A stretch of 64,000 bases of DNA, from NCBI GenBank assembly GCA_003952965.2, contig CM025855.1:17984417-18048416 (forward strand), in the 5' to 3' direction. Every line of letters starts with the position of its first letter. The stretch's first letter is position 1. The translations under genes and the position numbers were made by a program. Origin of the DNA: Morella rubra. Lineage: Eukaryota; Streptophyta; Magnoliopsida; Fagales; Myricaceae. Under the pieces are notes generated by a model that was not told the origin of the DNA, made no database searches, and was given only the letters and a program-made list of their open reading frames with translations. Shown here piece after piece: positions 45,421 through 56,329 of the stretch.

Positions 45421-46002
45421 TGATGCAGGGGGAGCTGAGTCAGATGACGCTGAGCTGTCAGATTCCACATTGATGGCGTTGAATTACCTTGAGCGGGTAG
45501 ATCAGCGCAAGGATGGCAAGAAAATCGAATCTAACCTAATTGGGGCATGTGTCGGTTTTTTGGTCATAACTTTGGCTACGAATATCCGATTCGCGCCCAT
45601 GACCCCAATTCGGAAAGCTCTTTTCGGCGCGGACGTCGTGGTCACCCAGCTATGCTTCGGTGCGCCTCGTTTTGAGCCCTAAAAATGCTGTTTTCCCTCT
45701 CAAAAATCTATTTTTGGTTGGTTTTCTTTCCTTTTTCGTTTTGGGAATTATTTTTGAATCCGATTTGGACTAGTTTTTTGCCGCCTATTTATTTTTGGTA
45801 ACAACCATTTAGGGATGCGATTCTTAGCTATTTTAGCCCGGCTTGTGGGTTTGTTTTTGGACATGATTGAATAATTTGAATTGAGAATTCTCTTTGAGAT
45901 TTTTGGGAAGAATTCGGTGTCTTTCCTTGCAACATACCGGTTGCCCTAGCTAACAAGATAATCGCTATCTTGTTTTGGCGTCAATTGGTATCAGAGCTCA
46001 GC
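45421..46002 (+). repeat. 5' LTR and primer-binding site of the G1 element
   Basis: The 563-base LTR ends ggcgtca at 45983. The site attggtatcagagctcagc (45984-46002) is complementary to initiator tRNA-Met, as usual in plants. The LTR would carry the promoter. The start codon of gag lies 51 bases after the LTR. Confidence 0.92.
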
Positions 46003-46033
46003 ATCTTCCTGAGACGAGATTTTCATCCGTTCG

Positions 46034-47335
46034 ATGGCTGGAGGTCGTGGTCGTGGTGGTCGTCGTGGGCAGGTTCCGGCCGAGGAAGTCCCGCACCGTG
46101 ATCGTAGCCCTCAGGCTGTTATGATCAAGGAGTTGCAGAGACAAGTTGCAGAATTAACCCAGCGCTTGGCAGCGCAGGAAGTCGGTAATCATGAATCGGA
46201 AGGTTCTGATGCCGATTCCACCTTCGATAATCCGTATCACAATCAATTCCGGGAGTACCGTGGTCGAGAGAATCGTCATGCAGACCTCGGCTTCAGAGTT
46301 GATTTGCCCGAGTTTTCTGGTACGTTACAAGCCGATTGTTTTATTGATTGGTTGAATGAAGTAGAACGAATTTTCGATTATAAAGAAGTCCCGGATCGTG
46401 TCAAAGTCAAACTGGTTGCTATCAAACTCAAGGGAAGAGCATCTGCATGGTGGGAGCAATTGAAACGATCAAGAGATCGGCAGGGCAAGGCCAAGATCAC
46501 TGATTGGGAGAAGATGAAGAGTCACTTCCTTCCCTTTGGCTATACTCAAACCCTGTTTCAGCGACTTCACTCGTTGAGGCAAGGAATGAGATCGGTGGAA
46601 GACTATACGGAGGAGTTCTATCAGTTGATCGCTCGGAATGACTTGTCTGAGACGGAAGAACAGATGGTGGCACGGTATTTGGGGGGTTTACAATCACCTC
46701 TACAAGATGCCCTCAGCCTTCACTCGCTGTGGACAGTTTCTGAAGCCTATCAGCGTGCGCTTGCTGTAGAAAAACAGCAGAATAGAAGACCAGTAAGCAA
46801 AAACGACCAAGGCAACAGAACAGCTCGCCCTCAAGAATTTCGTCCTCCCCAACAGCCACCACAAGGTAGTTCTAACCCTACGATTAAATGTTTCAGATGT
46901 GGTGAACCGGGGCACATAGCAACCAATTGCAGGAAGTTTGCCAATCCGAATGGCAAAGCTCTCCTACTTGAGGAAGATGTGGAAGGTGAGATTGAGGAGA
47001 TTGGAGAGGCAATATATGACGAAGAGGGAGATGGGGATGTGCTGTACGGAGATGGCCATGAGACTCTGGTCATTCGTAAGAGCCTTCTGACTCCCAGAGG
47101 CGATTTTGGAGATGATTGGTTGAGAACCAATATTTTCCACACAACCTGCACAGTGGCCGACAAAGTTTGCAAAATGATTATCGACAGTGGCAGTTGTGAG
47201 AATGTAGTATCTGAAGAGGCTGTCCAGAAGTTGCAGTTGAAGACGGACCTTCATCCCAAGCCATACAAACTATCATGGCTGAACAAAGGCAGCGAGGTAA
47301 AAGTAGATAGACGATGCTTAGTAGACGATGCTTAG
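46034..47335 (+). CDS. G1 gag-protease, 433 codons
   Basis: Gag builds the virus-like particle and the protease cuts the polyprotein. The start at 46034 is the first ATG after the primer-binding site, and an RG-rich N-terminus follows (MAGGRGRGGRRG). The capsid region (about 85-250) holds LPEFSGTLQADCFIDWLNEV and the W-rich segment ASAWWEQLK. The zinc knuckle CFRCGEPGHIATNC is at residues 286-299. The aspartic-protease triad DSG is at residues 384-386. The frame is open but ends after about 50 further residues, at a 14-base duplication (agacgatgcttagt twice, about 47309-47336). Protease and pol are thus cut off. It may be the only intact retroelement frame here. Confidence 0.92.
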   Translation: MAGGRGRGGRRGQVPAEEVPHRDRSPQAVMIKELQRQVAELTQRLAAQEVGNHESEGSDADSTFDNPYHNQFREYRGRENRHADLGFRVDLPEFSGTLQADCFIDWLNEVERIFDYKEVPDRVKVKLVAIKLKGRASAWWEQLKRSRDRQGKAKITDWEKMKSHFLPFGYTQTLFQRLHSLRQGMRSVEDYTEEFYQLIARNDLSETEEQMVARYLGGLQSPLQDALSLHSLWTVSEAYQRALAVEKQQNRRPVSKNDQGNRTARPQEFRPPQQPPQGSSNPTIKCFRCGEPGHIATNCRKFANPNGKALLLEEDVEGEIEEIGEAIYDEEGDGDVLYGDGHETLVIRKSLLTPRGDFGDDWLRTNIFHTTCTVADKVCKMIIDSGSCENVVSEEAVQKLQLKTDLHPKPYKLSWLNKGSEVKVDRRCLVDDA

Positions 47336-50294
47336 TATCTTTTTCAGTTGCAAGAAATATTTCGATAATGCTTGGTGCGATGTAGTGTCTATGGATGCTT
47401 GCCATATACTGTTAGGCCAACCTTGGCAGTATGATCGAAGTGTGGTACACGACGGAAGAAGAATACGTATTCCCTTAACATCAAAGGGAAAAAGATTGTG
47501 TTGGCACCACGTCGGGAAGGAACCAACCCACTCCGCTTGTCACTACTAATAATCTGCTTTCTATGTCCAGATTTTTAGTTGAAGTTGAGCGTGAAAATAT
47601 AGTCTATGCTTTACTGCCTTGTGGAAATCATATGACCGATGAGGTTCCAGAATTATCCACGAGGTCCAGCAGCTGCTGTCCGAGTTTTATGATTTGATGC
47701 CGGAAGATCTTCCTCCTGGACTACCGCCTATGAGAGACATTCAGCATCAAATCGACCTGATTCCAGGTTCGAGTTTGCCTAATCGACCAGCCTATCGCCT
47801 CAGCCCCAAAGAAGCTGAAGAGTTGCAGCGCCAGGTGGCAGAATTGTTGGAGAGGGGCTACATCCGCGAGAGTATGAGTCCGTGTGCCGTTCCTGCCTTG
47901 CTGGTGCCGAAGAAAGATGGTTCTTGGCGCATGTGTGTGGACAGCAGAGCCATCAACAAGATTACAGTGAAGTATAGATTTCCAATTCCCCGCTTGGATG
48001 ACATGTTAGATCAACTATCCGGTTCTAAGGTATTCTCCAAAATTGACCTCAAAAGCGGATACCACAGATCAGAATAAGGCCTGGAGATGAGTGGAAGACG
48101 GCGTTTAAAACGCAGCATGGGTTGTATGAGTGGATGGTCATGCCGTTCGGACTGTCCAATGTGCCTAGTACATTCATGAGGTTTATGCATCAGGTTTTAC
48201 GGCCTTTCATGGGGAAATTTGTGGTAGTCTACTTCGACGATATCCTTATCTATAGCCCAACATGGTCATCCCACTTTGATCACCTCCGTGCAGTTTTTGA
48301 TGTGCTAGGAAGGAGCGCCTGTTTGTTAATCAAAAGAAGTGCTCTTTCTTCACTACTTCTGTTACTTTTCTGGGTTTTGTTGTGTCCATTGATGGTGTTC
48401 ATGCAGATCAGTCAAAGATAGATGCAGTCTTGGAGTGGCCCCAGCCAAGGACCTTACATGATGTCCGGAGTTTCCATGGATTGGCGTCTTTCTACCGCCG
48501 CTTCATAAGGAATTTCAGCACTTTGATTGCTCCTATTACAGAGTGCCTAAAGGGACGTGATTTCCAATGGTCTGAGGAGGCAGAAGCCAGTTTCCAACTG
48601 GTCAAGCAGAAGATGACAGAGGCACCGGTGTTGGCACTTCCCGATTTTGATAAGGTGTTTGAGTTGAATTGTGATGCATCTGGAGTTGGCATTGGTGGTG
48701 TTCTGAGTCAAGAGGGGCGGCCAATAGCTTTCTTCAGTGAGAAGATCAAAGAGGAATTATTCCTGATCTAGGATCAAAGAGGAATTATTCCACTTATGAT
48801 CTCTTGTTCAGTCTTTGAACATTGGCGTCACTACCTTGTACAGAAGGAATTCATTCTTATTACTGATCATGAGGCTCTGAAGTATATCAATGGCCAACAC
48901 AAGCTGAGCAGACGACATGCAAAGTGGGTGGCGTACTTACAAGAGTTCACCTTCACGCTGAGGCACCTAGCAGGAAGTCTGAACCGTGTCGCCGATGCCC
49001 TTAGTCGACGCACCTTGCTCCTCACCACTATGAGCGCCAAAGTTGCAGGATTTGAAGCTTTCACTGACATGTATCCTGCAGATCCTTCCTTTGGCAAGAT
49101 AATTCAGGAGGTAACAGCTGGTCATCGTCATGATTTTATTTTGCATAATGGTTATCTGTTTCGTGGGCTCCAGTTGTGCATTCCAGATTGTTCTCTAAGG
49201 CAGCAAATCATTAGTGAACTTCATAATGAGGGTCACTTCGGGCGAGACAAGACATTGGCCCTTATTTCTTCTGCTTATTATTGGCCCAAGTTGACCAGTG
49301 ACGTGGCCCATTTTGTGGAGCGTTGTTACGTGTGCCAAAGGTCCAAGGGTGTCCTCACCAATGCCGGCCTTTACACCCCATTACCGGTTCCCGACGCTCC
49401 TTGGTTCGATGTCAGCATGGACTTTGTGTTGGGCTTACCCCGTACCCAACGGGCCTGTGATTCTATTTTGGTTGTGGTTGACCGGTTTTCCAAGATGGCC
49501 CACTTTGTAGCTTGTAGGAAAACCATGGATGCTGCCCGGATAGCCCATCTTTACTTCAGGGAGATTGTCTGTCTCCATGGTGTTCCTCGTTCCATCACTT
49601 CAGATCGAGACACCAAGTTCATCAGTAATTTTTGGAGGAGCTTATGGGGAAAGCTGGGAACAAAGTTGAATTTCAGCAGCGCTTACCACCCCCAGACGGA
49701 TGGTCAGACGAAGTGGTGAATCGGAGTTTAGGCAATCTTTTGCGGTGCTTGGCGGGCACTAAACCCAAGCAGTGGGATTTGGCATTACCTCAAGCCGAAT
49801 TTGCCTACAATAGATCGACGAACAGGACCACCGGCCTGAGCCCCTTTGAAATTGTATATGGTCAGAACCCATCTGGCATCCTGGACCTAGCTCCTATTCC
49901 ACGTGTTGGTCGTTTGCATCCTAAGGCAGGTGAGTTGGCACAACATCTTCGAGACATCCATGAGCAGGTGAAATTGGCCATTCACGAGAGCAATACCAAG
50001 TACAAAGCTCGCGCCGACAGTCATCGCCGTCAGGTACTTTTTGAAGTTGGTGATTTTGTTTGGGCTGTCTTAACTCGTGATCGCTTCCCTGTTGGCGAGT
50101 ATAATAAGCTTAAGGAGCGGAAGATTGGACCCTGTGAGATACTGCAGAAGATCAATGACAACGCCTACAGGTTGCGTCTTCCTACTCACTTGAAGACTTC
50201 TGATGTCTTTAATGTGAAACACCTGAGCCCTTATTTTGCGGATTCTGTTGATGCTGCTGTGAACTCGAGGATGAGTTCTTTCCACCCGGGGTGA
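47336..50294 (+). pseudogene. G1 pol: reverse transcriptase, RNase H, integrase (frameshifted)
   Basis: Domains in order: protease tail with SMDACHILLGQPWQYDRSVV (about 47390-47450); reverse transcriptase from about 47760, with [20 protein letters not shown] and the YFDD box at 48230-48241; RNase H ([18 protein letters not shown] near 48670); integrase with HHCC finger (EGHFGRDKT near 49230, CYVCQR near 49324), core (SMDFVLGLP, ITSDRDTKF near 49600) and a C-terminal part ending at 50294. Breaks are a missing base near 48066 (within GYHQ), one near 48310, a duplicated 19-base stretch near 48750-48790, and one missing base near 49711. It is inactive, but only by a few recent lesions. Confidence 0.93.
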
Positions 50295-50295
50295 C

Positions 50296-50859
50296 TGATG
50301 CAGGGGGAGCTGAGTCAGACGACGCTGAGCTGTCAGATTCCACATTGATGGCGTTGAATTACCTTGAGCGGGTAGATCAGCGCAAGGATGGCAAGAAAAT
50401 CGGAATCTAACCTAATTGGGGCATGTGTCGGTTTTTTGGTCATAACTTTGGCTACGAGTATCTGATTCGCGCCCATGACCCCAATTCGGAAAGCTCTTTT
50501 CGGCGCGTACGTCGTGGTCACCAGCTATGCTTCAGTGCGCCTCGTTTTGAGCCCTAAAAATGCTGTTTTCCCTCTCAAAAACCTATTTTTGGTTGGTTTT
50601 CTTTCCTTTTTCGTTTTGGGAATTATTTTTGAATCCGATTTGGACCAGATTTTTGCCGCCTATTTATTTTTGGTAACATCCCATTAGGGATGCGATTCTT
50701 AGCTATTTTAGCCCGGCTTGTGGGTTTGTTTTTGGACATGATTGAATAATTTGAATTTGAGAATTCTCTTTGAGATTTTTGGGAAGAATTCGGTGTCTTT
50801 CCTTGCAACATACCGGTTGCCCTAGCTAACAAGATAATCTCTATCTTGTTTTGGCATCA
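50296..50859 (+). repeat. 3' LTR of the G1 element
   Basis: 564 bases, 'tgatgcagggggagctgag' to 'tggcatca', followed by the target duplication AATAG (50860-50864) and by element B integrase sequence. A short GGGGTGAC stretch just before it may serve as the polypurine tract. Confidence 0.93.
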
Positions 50860-50864
50860 AATAG

Positions 50865-52293
50865 CCAATGTTGAGTTTTTCACTTTTCCATAGCTCATAT
50901 GGAGTTTTCTTAAGGCAGTTCATTACTAATACTGCCAATCTGGCAAGTTATTTTTACAAAGGGCCATTTCTTTAAGAGCTCCTCAACCAATCACCCAAAT
51001 TTTGTTAGAGGAGTCCAGGACCACAAGCGGCCTGCACCCTTCTTTGGTCACAAACTTTGGTCTGGGTCTGGATGCTGATGGGCTGTGATCTATTTTACTA
51101 GTAATCACAAAAAGTTTTCCTAATGGAGTTTTTGCAGCGAGGAAAGCATCAAAATGCAGCGGAGAGCCCCATTAAAGATACTATAACAGTCATCAAGTCC
51201 ATATACGTTTTTTTGCAAGTTCGTGATTTTGGTTTGGGCCTTAACTACAACAGATCGACGAACAGGACCACCGGCCTGAGCCCCTTTGAAATTGTATATG
51301 GTCAGAACCCATCTGGCGTCCTGGACCTAGCTCCTATTCCACGTGTTGGTGTTTGCATCCTAAGGCAGGTGAGTTGGCACAACATCTTCATCCATGAGCA
51401 GGTGAAATTGGCCATTCACGAGAGCAATACTAAGTACAAAGCTCATGCCGATAGTCATCGCCGTCAGGTACTTTTTGAAGTTGGTGATTTTGTTTGGGTT
51501 GTCTTAACTCGTGATCGCTTCCCTGTTGGCAAGTATAATAAGCTTAAGGAGAAGATTGGACCTGTGAGATACTGCAGAAGATCAATGACAACGCGTACAG
51601 GTTGCGTCTTCCTACACACTTGAAGACTTTTGATGTTTTTAATGTGAAACACCTGAGCCCTTATTTTGCGGATTCTGTTGATGCTGCTGTGAACTCGAGG
51701 ACGAGTTTTTCCTACCCGGGGTGACTGATGCAGGGGGAGCTGAGTTAGATGACGCTGAGCTTTCAGATTCCACATTGATGGCGTTGAATTACCTTGAGCG
51801 GGTAGATCGGCGCAAGGATGGCAAGAAAATCGGAATCTAACCTAATTGGGGCATGTGTCGGTTTTTTGGTCATAACTTTGGCTACGAGTATCTGATTCGC
51901 GCCCATGACCCCAATTCGGAAAGCTCTTTTCGGCGCGGACATTGTGGCCACCAATATGCTTTGGTGCACCTTGTTTCGAGCCCTAAAATGCTGTTTTCCC
52001 TCTCAAAAATTTATTTTTTGTTGGTTTTCTTTCCTTTTTCGTTTTGGGAATTATTTTTGAATCCGATTTGGACCAGTTTTTTGCCGCCTATTTATTTTTG
52101 GTAACATCCATTTAGGGATGCGATTCTTGGCTATTTTAGCCTGGCTTGTGGGTTTGTTTTTGGACATGATTGAATAATTTGAATTGGAGACATTCTCTTT
52201 GAGATTTTTGGGAAGAATTCGGTGTCTTTCCTTGCAACATACCGGTTGCCCTAGCTAACAAGATAATCTCTATCTTGTTTTGGCATCAAATAG
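50865..52293 (+). repeat. Second, partly degraded copy of the G1 3' end and its flank
   Basis: 50865-51010 is element B integrase sequence matching 52294-52520 with gaps. 51010-51240 is unmatched or strongly reduced sequence. 51241-51725 repeats the G1 integrase end (NRTTGLSPFEIVYGQNPSG, as at 49820). 51726-52288 is another G1 LTR, followed again by AATAG and the same integrase flank. The sequence therefore passes the gypsy/integrase junction twice. It could be a duplication or an assembly error. Confidence 0.85.
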
Positions 52294-52890
52294 CCAATGT
52301 TGAGTTTTTCACTTTTCCATAGCTCATATGGAGTTTTCTTAAGTATTGACTTTATCAAACATTAGTTCATGACATAGCTATTAGTGTTAATAGGCTCTGC
52401 CAAAAAATAATCTGGCAAGTTATTTTTACAAAGCATGTCCTTGCCATTTCTTAAGAGTCCTATTCTTCCTCTCAACAACCCCATTTTGTTGAGGAGTCCT
52501 AGGAGCCGAGAAGTTATGGTTTATACCAAAATCACCAAAAAATTTTGTAAAGAAGGAGTTTTAAATTCTTTACCATGGTCACTCCTTATGCTAGAAATAG
52601 CAAAAAAATTTTCATTTTGAATCCTCTTGCTCAATTTTTCAAATGCATCAAACACCTCATCCTTATGAGCTAAGAAAAGAACTCATGTAAATCTACTATA
52701 ATCATCAACAACAACAAAGCCAAAACGTTTGCCAAAGCTGTTTGGGTTGGACCAACAACTCAATTGTAGGAGTTCATGCTTGCATGAGCAAGTCTTCTAT
52801 GCCACAGCCAACTATCTTTGTCACTTAGAGAGAAAAGACATTTTACATTTTCAAAAGAGATGTTCTCTAAGTGAACAACATACACATTTT
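52294..52890 (-). pseudogene. Element B integrase, N-terminal and core part
   Basis: On the minus strand, pre-integrase blocks (about 52890-52740) with a DKDSWLWHRRLAHA-type HHCC start precede core blocks (FVVVDDYSRFT near 52715, SIRSDHGKEF near 52590). After them the sequence runs to the target site of the gypsy insertion. Frameshifts and stops are present. Confidence 0.85.
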
Positions 52891-52894
52891 CTTG

Positions 52895-53227
52895 TCAATA
52901 TCCAACAAACAAGACTTTCTTGTCTTCAATATTTTCAATAATGCATATTGATGATTCAAATATAACTCGGTTTCCCTTATCACATAATTGACTGATGCAT
53001 AATAAATTATGCTTCAAACCATCAACAAATAAAACATGTTCAATAGTAGGATTAGGAGTCATACCAACATTTCCAATACCAAGAATCCTTCCTTTATCAT
53101 TATCACCAAAAGTAACCGATCCTTTTTCTTTTGGGTTAAGAGATTTGAACCAACTCTTATCCCCTATCATGTGCTTGGAGCATCCGCTATCAAGAACCCA
53201 ATGTTCCTTGACTTCGATTGTCTTCAA
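52895..53227 (-). pseudogene. Element B protease segment, active site intact
   Basis: This open stretch of 110 codons begins MKTIEVKEHWVLDSGCSKHM. The aspartic-protease DSG is intact here, unlike element A, where the Gly codon is a stop. KGSVTFGDNDKGRILGIG and GLKHNLLCISQLCDKG follow, the usual copia protease-to-integrase linker. It is a piece of a polyprotein that is broken on both sides. Confidence 0.88.
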
Positions 53228-54762
53228 GCACTCCTACAAAAAAGAATCACTTCTTGATTTTTGGTACCCAAATCATTTTGGGTCCTTTGGTGTTAGAAAC
53301 GGTTTCCTTCACCTTGTCCGTTAGTAATCCAAACAAATTTAATACCACTAGAAGCTTTCTTTCTTGTTGGACAAGAATGTGAATATGTCCAAATTTACCA
53401 CAAAAGTTGCACAATCTAAATGATGTAGATGATCATTAAAGGAATCATATCAATGCCACTTTTGTTGAAGCAACACCTTTTCCTTGAGTGAACCTTGCAA
53501 GATCATTCGTAAGAGTTTCAACTTTGATTTTAAAGAATCACTTTCAGCAATCAAAAGACTAGTCTTACTTTTCAAAGGTATTTCATTTTCTTCTTTGATC
53601 CTTGCAAGATCATCTCTAAGAGTAAACACTTGACTTTTCAAATGTATCGTTCTCTTTTGTAACATTTTTCAAAATTCTTTTTGAGAGAACTATATTTTGA
53701 AACAATTCTTTTTAGTTCAAGGTATTGATTATCAAATGCATCTTGTAATTCATCAAATGAAAAGCATTGAGTATTGAAGATTGTACCTCATCCTCGCTAT
53801 CCTTTGCCATCAAACAAAGGTTTGCAACTTCCTCTTCTTCACTTTCGCTTTCACTCTCATTGATTCTCCCCATGCGGCTAAGAAGGCTTTCTTCTTATCC
53901 TTGAAGTCTCTTGACTTCTTGTGTTCTATGTTGGGGCATTCAGATTTGATATGAGGGCTTTTTACATCCAAAGCAAATGGTCTCATTCTTTTTGTTGCTA
54001 TCACCCTTGAAGTTGTTCTTCTTTGGGTACCTCTTGTCACCTTGCTTCTTTCTAAAGAATTTCTTAAATTTCTTTGTAAACAAGGTCATCTCATCATCAT
54101 CAGAAGATTCTTCACTACTAGAGTAAGAAGCTTTCAAAGCAATTCCTCTTTTGCCTTTTCCTTCAATCTCGTCTCCTTTCACTTGGTTCATCTCGTGGGT
54201 TATGAGGGATCCCATAAGTTCATCCAGAGACAATCTTGTTAAATCCTTGGCTTCCTGAATAGTTGTAACTTTAGGTTTCCAAGCCTTAGGAAGACACCTG
54301 AGAATTTTTCTCACCATTTCTACATTAGTATATTCTTTACCAAGAGATTTAAATTCATTGATAATATCGGTAAAGCGAGTAAACATGGAGAGATAGATTC
54401 ATCAGATTTCATCTAAAAAGTTCATAGCTATGCACAAGCATACTAATCTTGTTCTCCTTAACTTGATTAGTACCTTCATGAGTAACTAACAATTTTTCCC
54501 ATATTTCCTTAGCAGATTCACAACCAGAAACACGGTTAAAATTGTTAGCATCAAGAGCACAATATAAAACATTCATAGCTTTAGCATTTAAAGACATAAG
54601 CTTATGATCAGCCTCATCCCAATCTTTTTCCTCTTTATGCAAGCCAGCATCATCTTTAGGAAGTCTTGGGCCATGTAATTCTTCCAAGATCGTAGTCCAT
54701 GGCTTGAATATAGATTTCATCCTTGCCTTCCAATAGTTGTAGCAAGTTCCATTGAACAAAGG
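53228..54762 (-). pseudogene. Element B gag (broken)
   Basis: The minus strand begins MFNGTCYNYWKARMKSIFKP at about 54759. LLVTHEGTNQVKENKISMLV and a second open piece, 54386-53940, follow (FTDIINEFKSLGKEYTNVEM, AWKPKVTTIQEAKDLTRLSL). The zinc knuckle near 53940-53985 is split by a frameshift: CFGCKKP lies in one frame and HIKSECPN in the next. An acidic repeat is at about 53840-53870. A charged coiled-coil-like stretch, 53665-53450, precedes the protease. Confidence 0.87.
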
Positions 54763-54850
54763 AAGATGTTAGTGGATTGACCTTCAGACAAAGAAGAGCT
54801 AACAAGAGTAGTCATTAGTAAAGATATTAAACCTCAGCTCTGATACCAAT

Positions 54851-56107
54851 TGTGAGTCCAAATAACAACCCAAGAGGGGGTGTAAATTGGGTTTATCAAA
54901 ATATTAGACTTTTTTTGATAAAAACGCAGATCTGAAAAAAATACTTAATGCTACATAAAACGGAAAACAATAAAAGATAGCAATAAAGTAAGAGAGTAAA
55001 GGAAGAGAGATAACACCACGATTTTTAGGTGGTTCGGCCAAGACTTGCCTACGTCCACCCCAAGGCTATTGCCTTCCTTGGGCTTCTCCACTATAATCCA
55101 ATAGTGTCTATAACTTAGCTTTTGGGTGCTAAGTAACCGTACAAAAAATTTTTCGAGCTCACTCTTCAACTCGTACACAAATCTCAAAGCCTATGAGATT
55201 TCTTCTATCCTCACGGGTAGGCCCAAGTGTATCCCACACTCAAAGTTTTTCAAAGTTTAAAGATAGGAATGAATAAACAATAGCTCTAAAGCTAGATCAG
55301 AAAAATAATGCTCAATAAATGGCTACAAGACAAGATCTGATGTGATGGCAGCAAGATAGTAGCAGATCTCTTTGGAAACGTATAGCTTTGTCTTTTGCGC
55401 TTTTCTCTCACTTTTGGAGGCTAGGTCAAGATTGATGATGTAGGAGAGGCAAAAGGTGTGTAAAAGATCTTTTCTCTCTCATAAGGTTGTCTTTATAGGT
55501 CTTCAGTCTTGGGGAGCCTTAAGGGCCTTTTTGGAATGTTGGAGAGGTGCCCTAAGTGCCATAACGTCTTGATTCGCGTGTTGAGTCATCTTTTTAAAAA
55601 CAGAGTTCCGCAACATGTGTCGACACATATATGCCTATGTGTCGACACCATCATCAAGTCTGAAACTAACTCGCTGGTGCCTGTGGCATGTGTCAACACT
55701 TCTTCACCATGTGTTGACACCATTTTCTCATGTGTTGACACTGTACTTCCCAAGCGTTGACACCATCAAAATGGTAATCTGGCAGTTGCACTATGTGTCG
55801 ACACCATGTCAACCATGTGTCGACACCATCTTGGCAGATAGAGTTTTTCAGTGCTTTTTTATATGCAATCCTTTCCATTTCAACAGAAAACTCCTACAAT
55901 GAAAAATATCATAGTTTAGGTGCAATGCCATGGTGTTTAAATCGAATATAGGGCATAATGAATTAAAGAGAGATTTAAATACAATTGAGTACTCTCGATT
56001 GAATAGTGGATTGACAACCACGTATTCTAAAAATACTCCAAAGCTATTTTGTCATTTGTTATCTTCAAAATCAAGTTAGATAGCTCAAGAGCAACCTTGG
56101 GCTAATA
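54851..56107 (-). repeat. 5' LTR of element B (family S1, reference copy)
   Basis: 1257 bases, minus strand, from 'tgttattagccc...' side at 56107 to '...ggactcaca' at 54851. On the minus strand it is followed by attggtatcagagctgagg, the primer-binding site. The right flank is AATTT. It is the most complete S1 LTR attached to an element body. Confidence 0.9.
55615..55830. promoter_or_regulatory. Array of eight GTGTCGACAC-type palindromes in the S1 LTR
   Basis: Sites at about 55618, 55639, 55690, 55712, 55733, 55756, 55795 and 55816. Four read GTGTCGACAC, one GTGTCAACAC, two GTGTTGACAC and one GCGTTGACAC. Similar arrays are in every S1 LTR that keeps this region. The position, in the first half of the LTR, would be U3. 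Short palindromic repeats in the LTR are known for Sireviruses. A role as protein-binding or silencing sites is inference. Confidence 0.8.
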
Positions 56108-56329
56108 AATTTAATCTCAAGTCATACAATAAATCATAAATCATACTATTTTATCAATTTAAATCACAACTTGGATTAATAGCCCTTAATCAATTTTTCA
56201 TCCAAAACCAATAATTATGACATGAAGGAATTACAATTTTATTGGTATTAGATGTACTAATCATGCAATAAGCTCAATCTACTATTTATTAACCCTAGAA
56301 AAGCTATTCTTGAGTTTCCTTGAGCACCC
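56108..56329. other. AT-rich repeat-derived DNA, no gene
   Basis: It flanks element B and resembles bases 150-330 of the window in pieces. No gene seen. Confidence 0.4.

Larger units (their letters stand above)
45421..50859 (+). mobile_element. Full-length Ty3/gypsy retrotransposon (family G1)
   Basis: Complete structure: 5' LTR 45421-45983, primer-binding site attggtatcagagctcagc from 45984, gag-protease, reverse transcriptase, RNase H, integrase, and 3' LTR 50296-50859. Both flanks are AATAG (45416-45420 and 50860-50864). The LTRs have TGATG...CATCA ends and are similar throughout, which suggests a fairly recent insertion. The integrase lies after RNase H, the defining gypsy order. No chromodomain is visible at the end. 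The reverse-transcriptase text resembles Reina/Galadriel-type chromoviruses, but the clade is uncertain. Pol has several frame breaks. Confidence 0.95.
43615..56107 (-). mobile_element. Element B: Sirevirus-like Ty1/copia element with a nested gypsy element
   Basis: On the minus strand: 5' LTR (56107-54851), primer-binding site (tggtatcagagc beside the LTR), gag (54762-53450), protease (53227-52895), integrase (to 50865, then 45415-44990), reverse transcriptase (44960-44470) and a truncated 3' LTR (44465-43615). The outer flanks are both AATTT (43610-43614 and 56108-56112), which supports one insertion event. RNase H, the polypurine tract and the start of the 3' LTR have been deleted. A Ty3/gypsy element lies in the integrase gene. 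Gag and protease are close to those of element A. Confidence 0.88.

Noticed and set aside
45984..46002. tRNA-related sequences beside LTRs (attggtatcagagc)
   Set aside because: They are primer-binding sites complementary to the 3' end of initiator tRNA-Met; no cloverleaf is present, so they are not tRNA genes.
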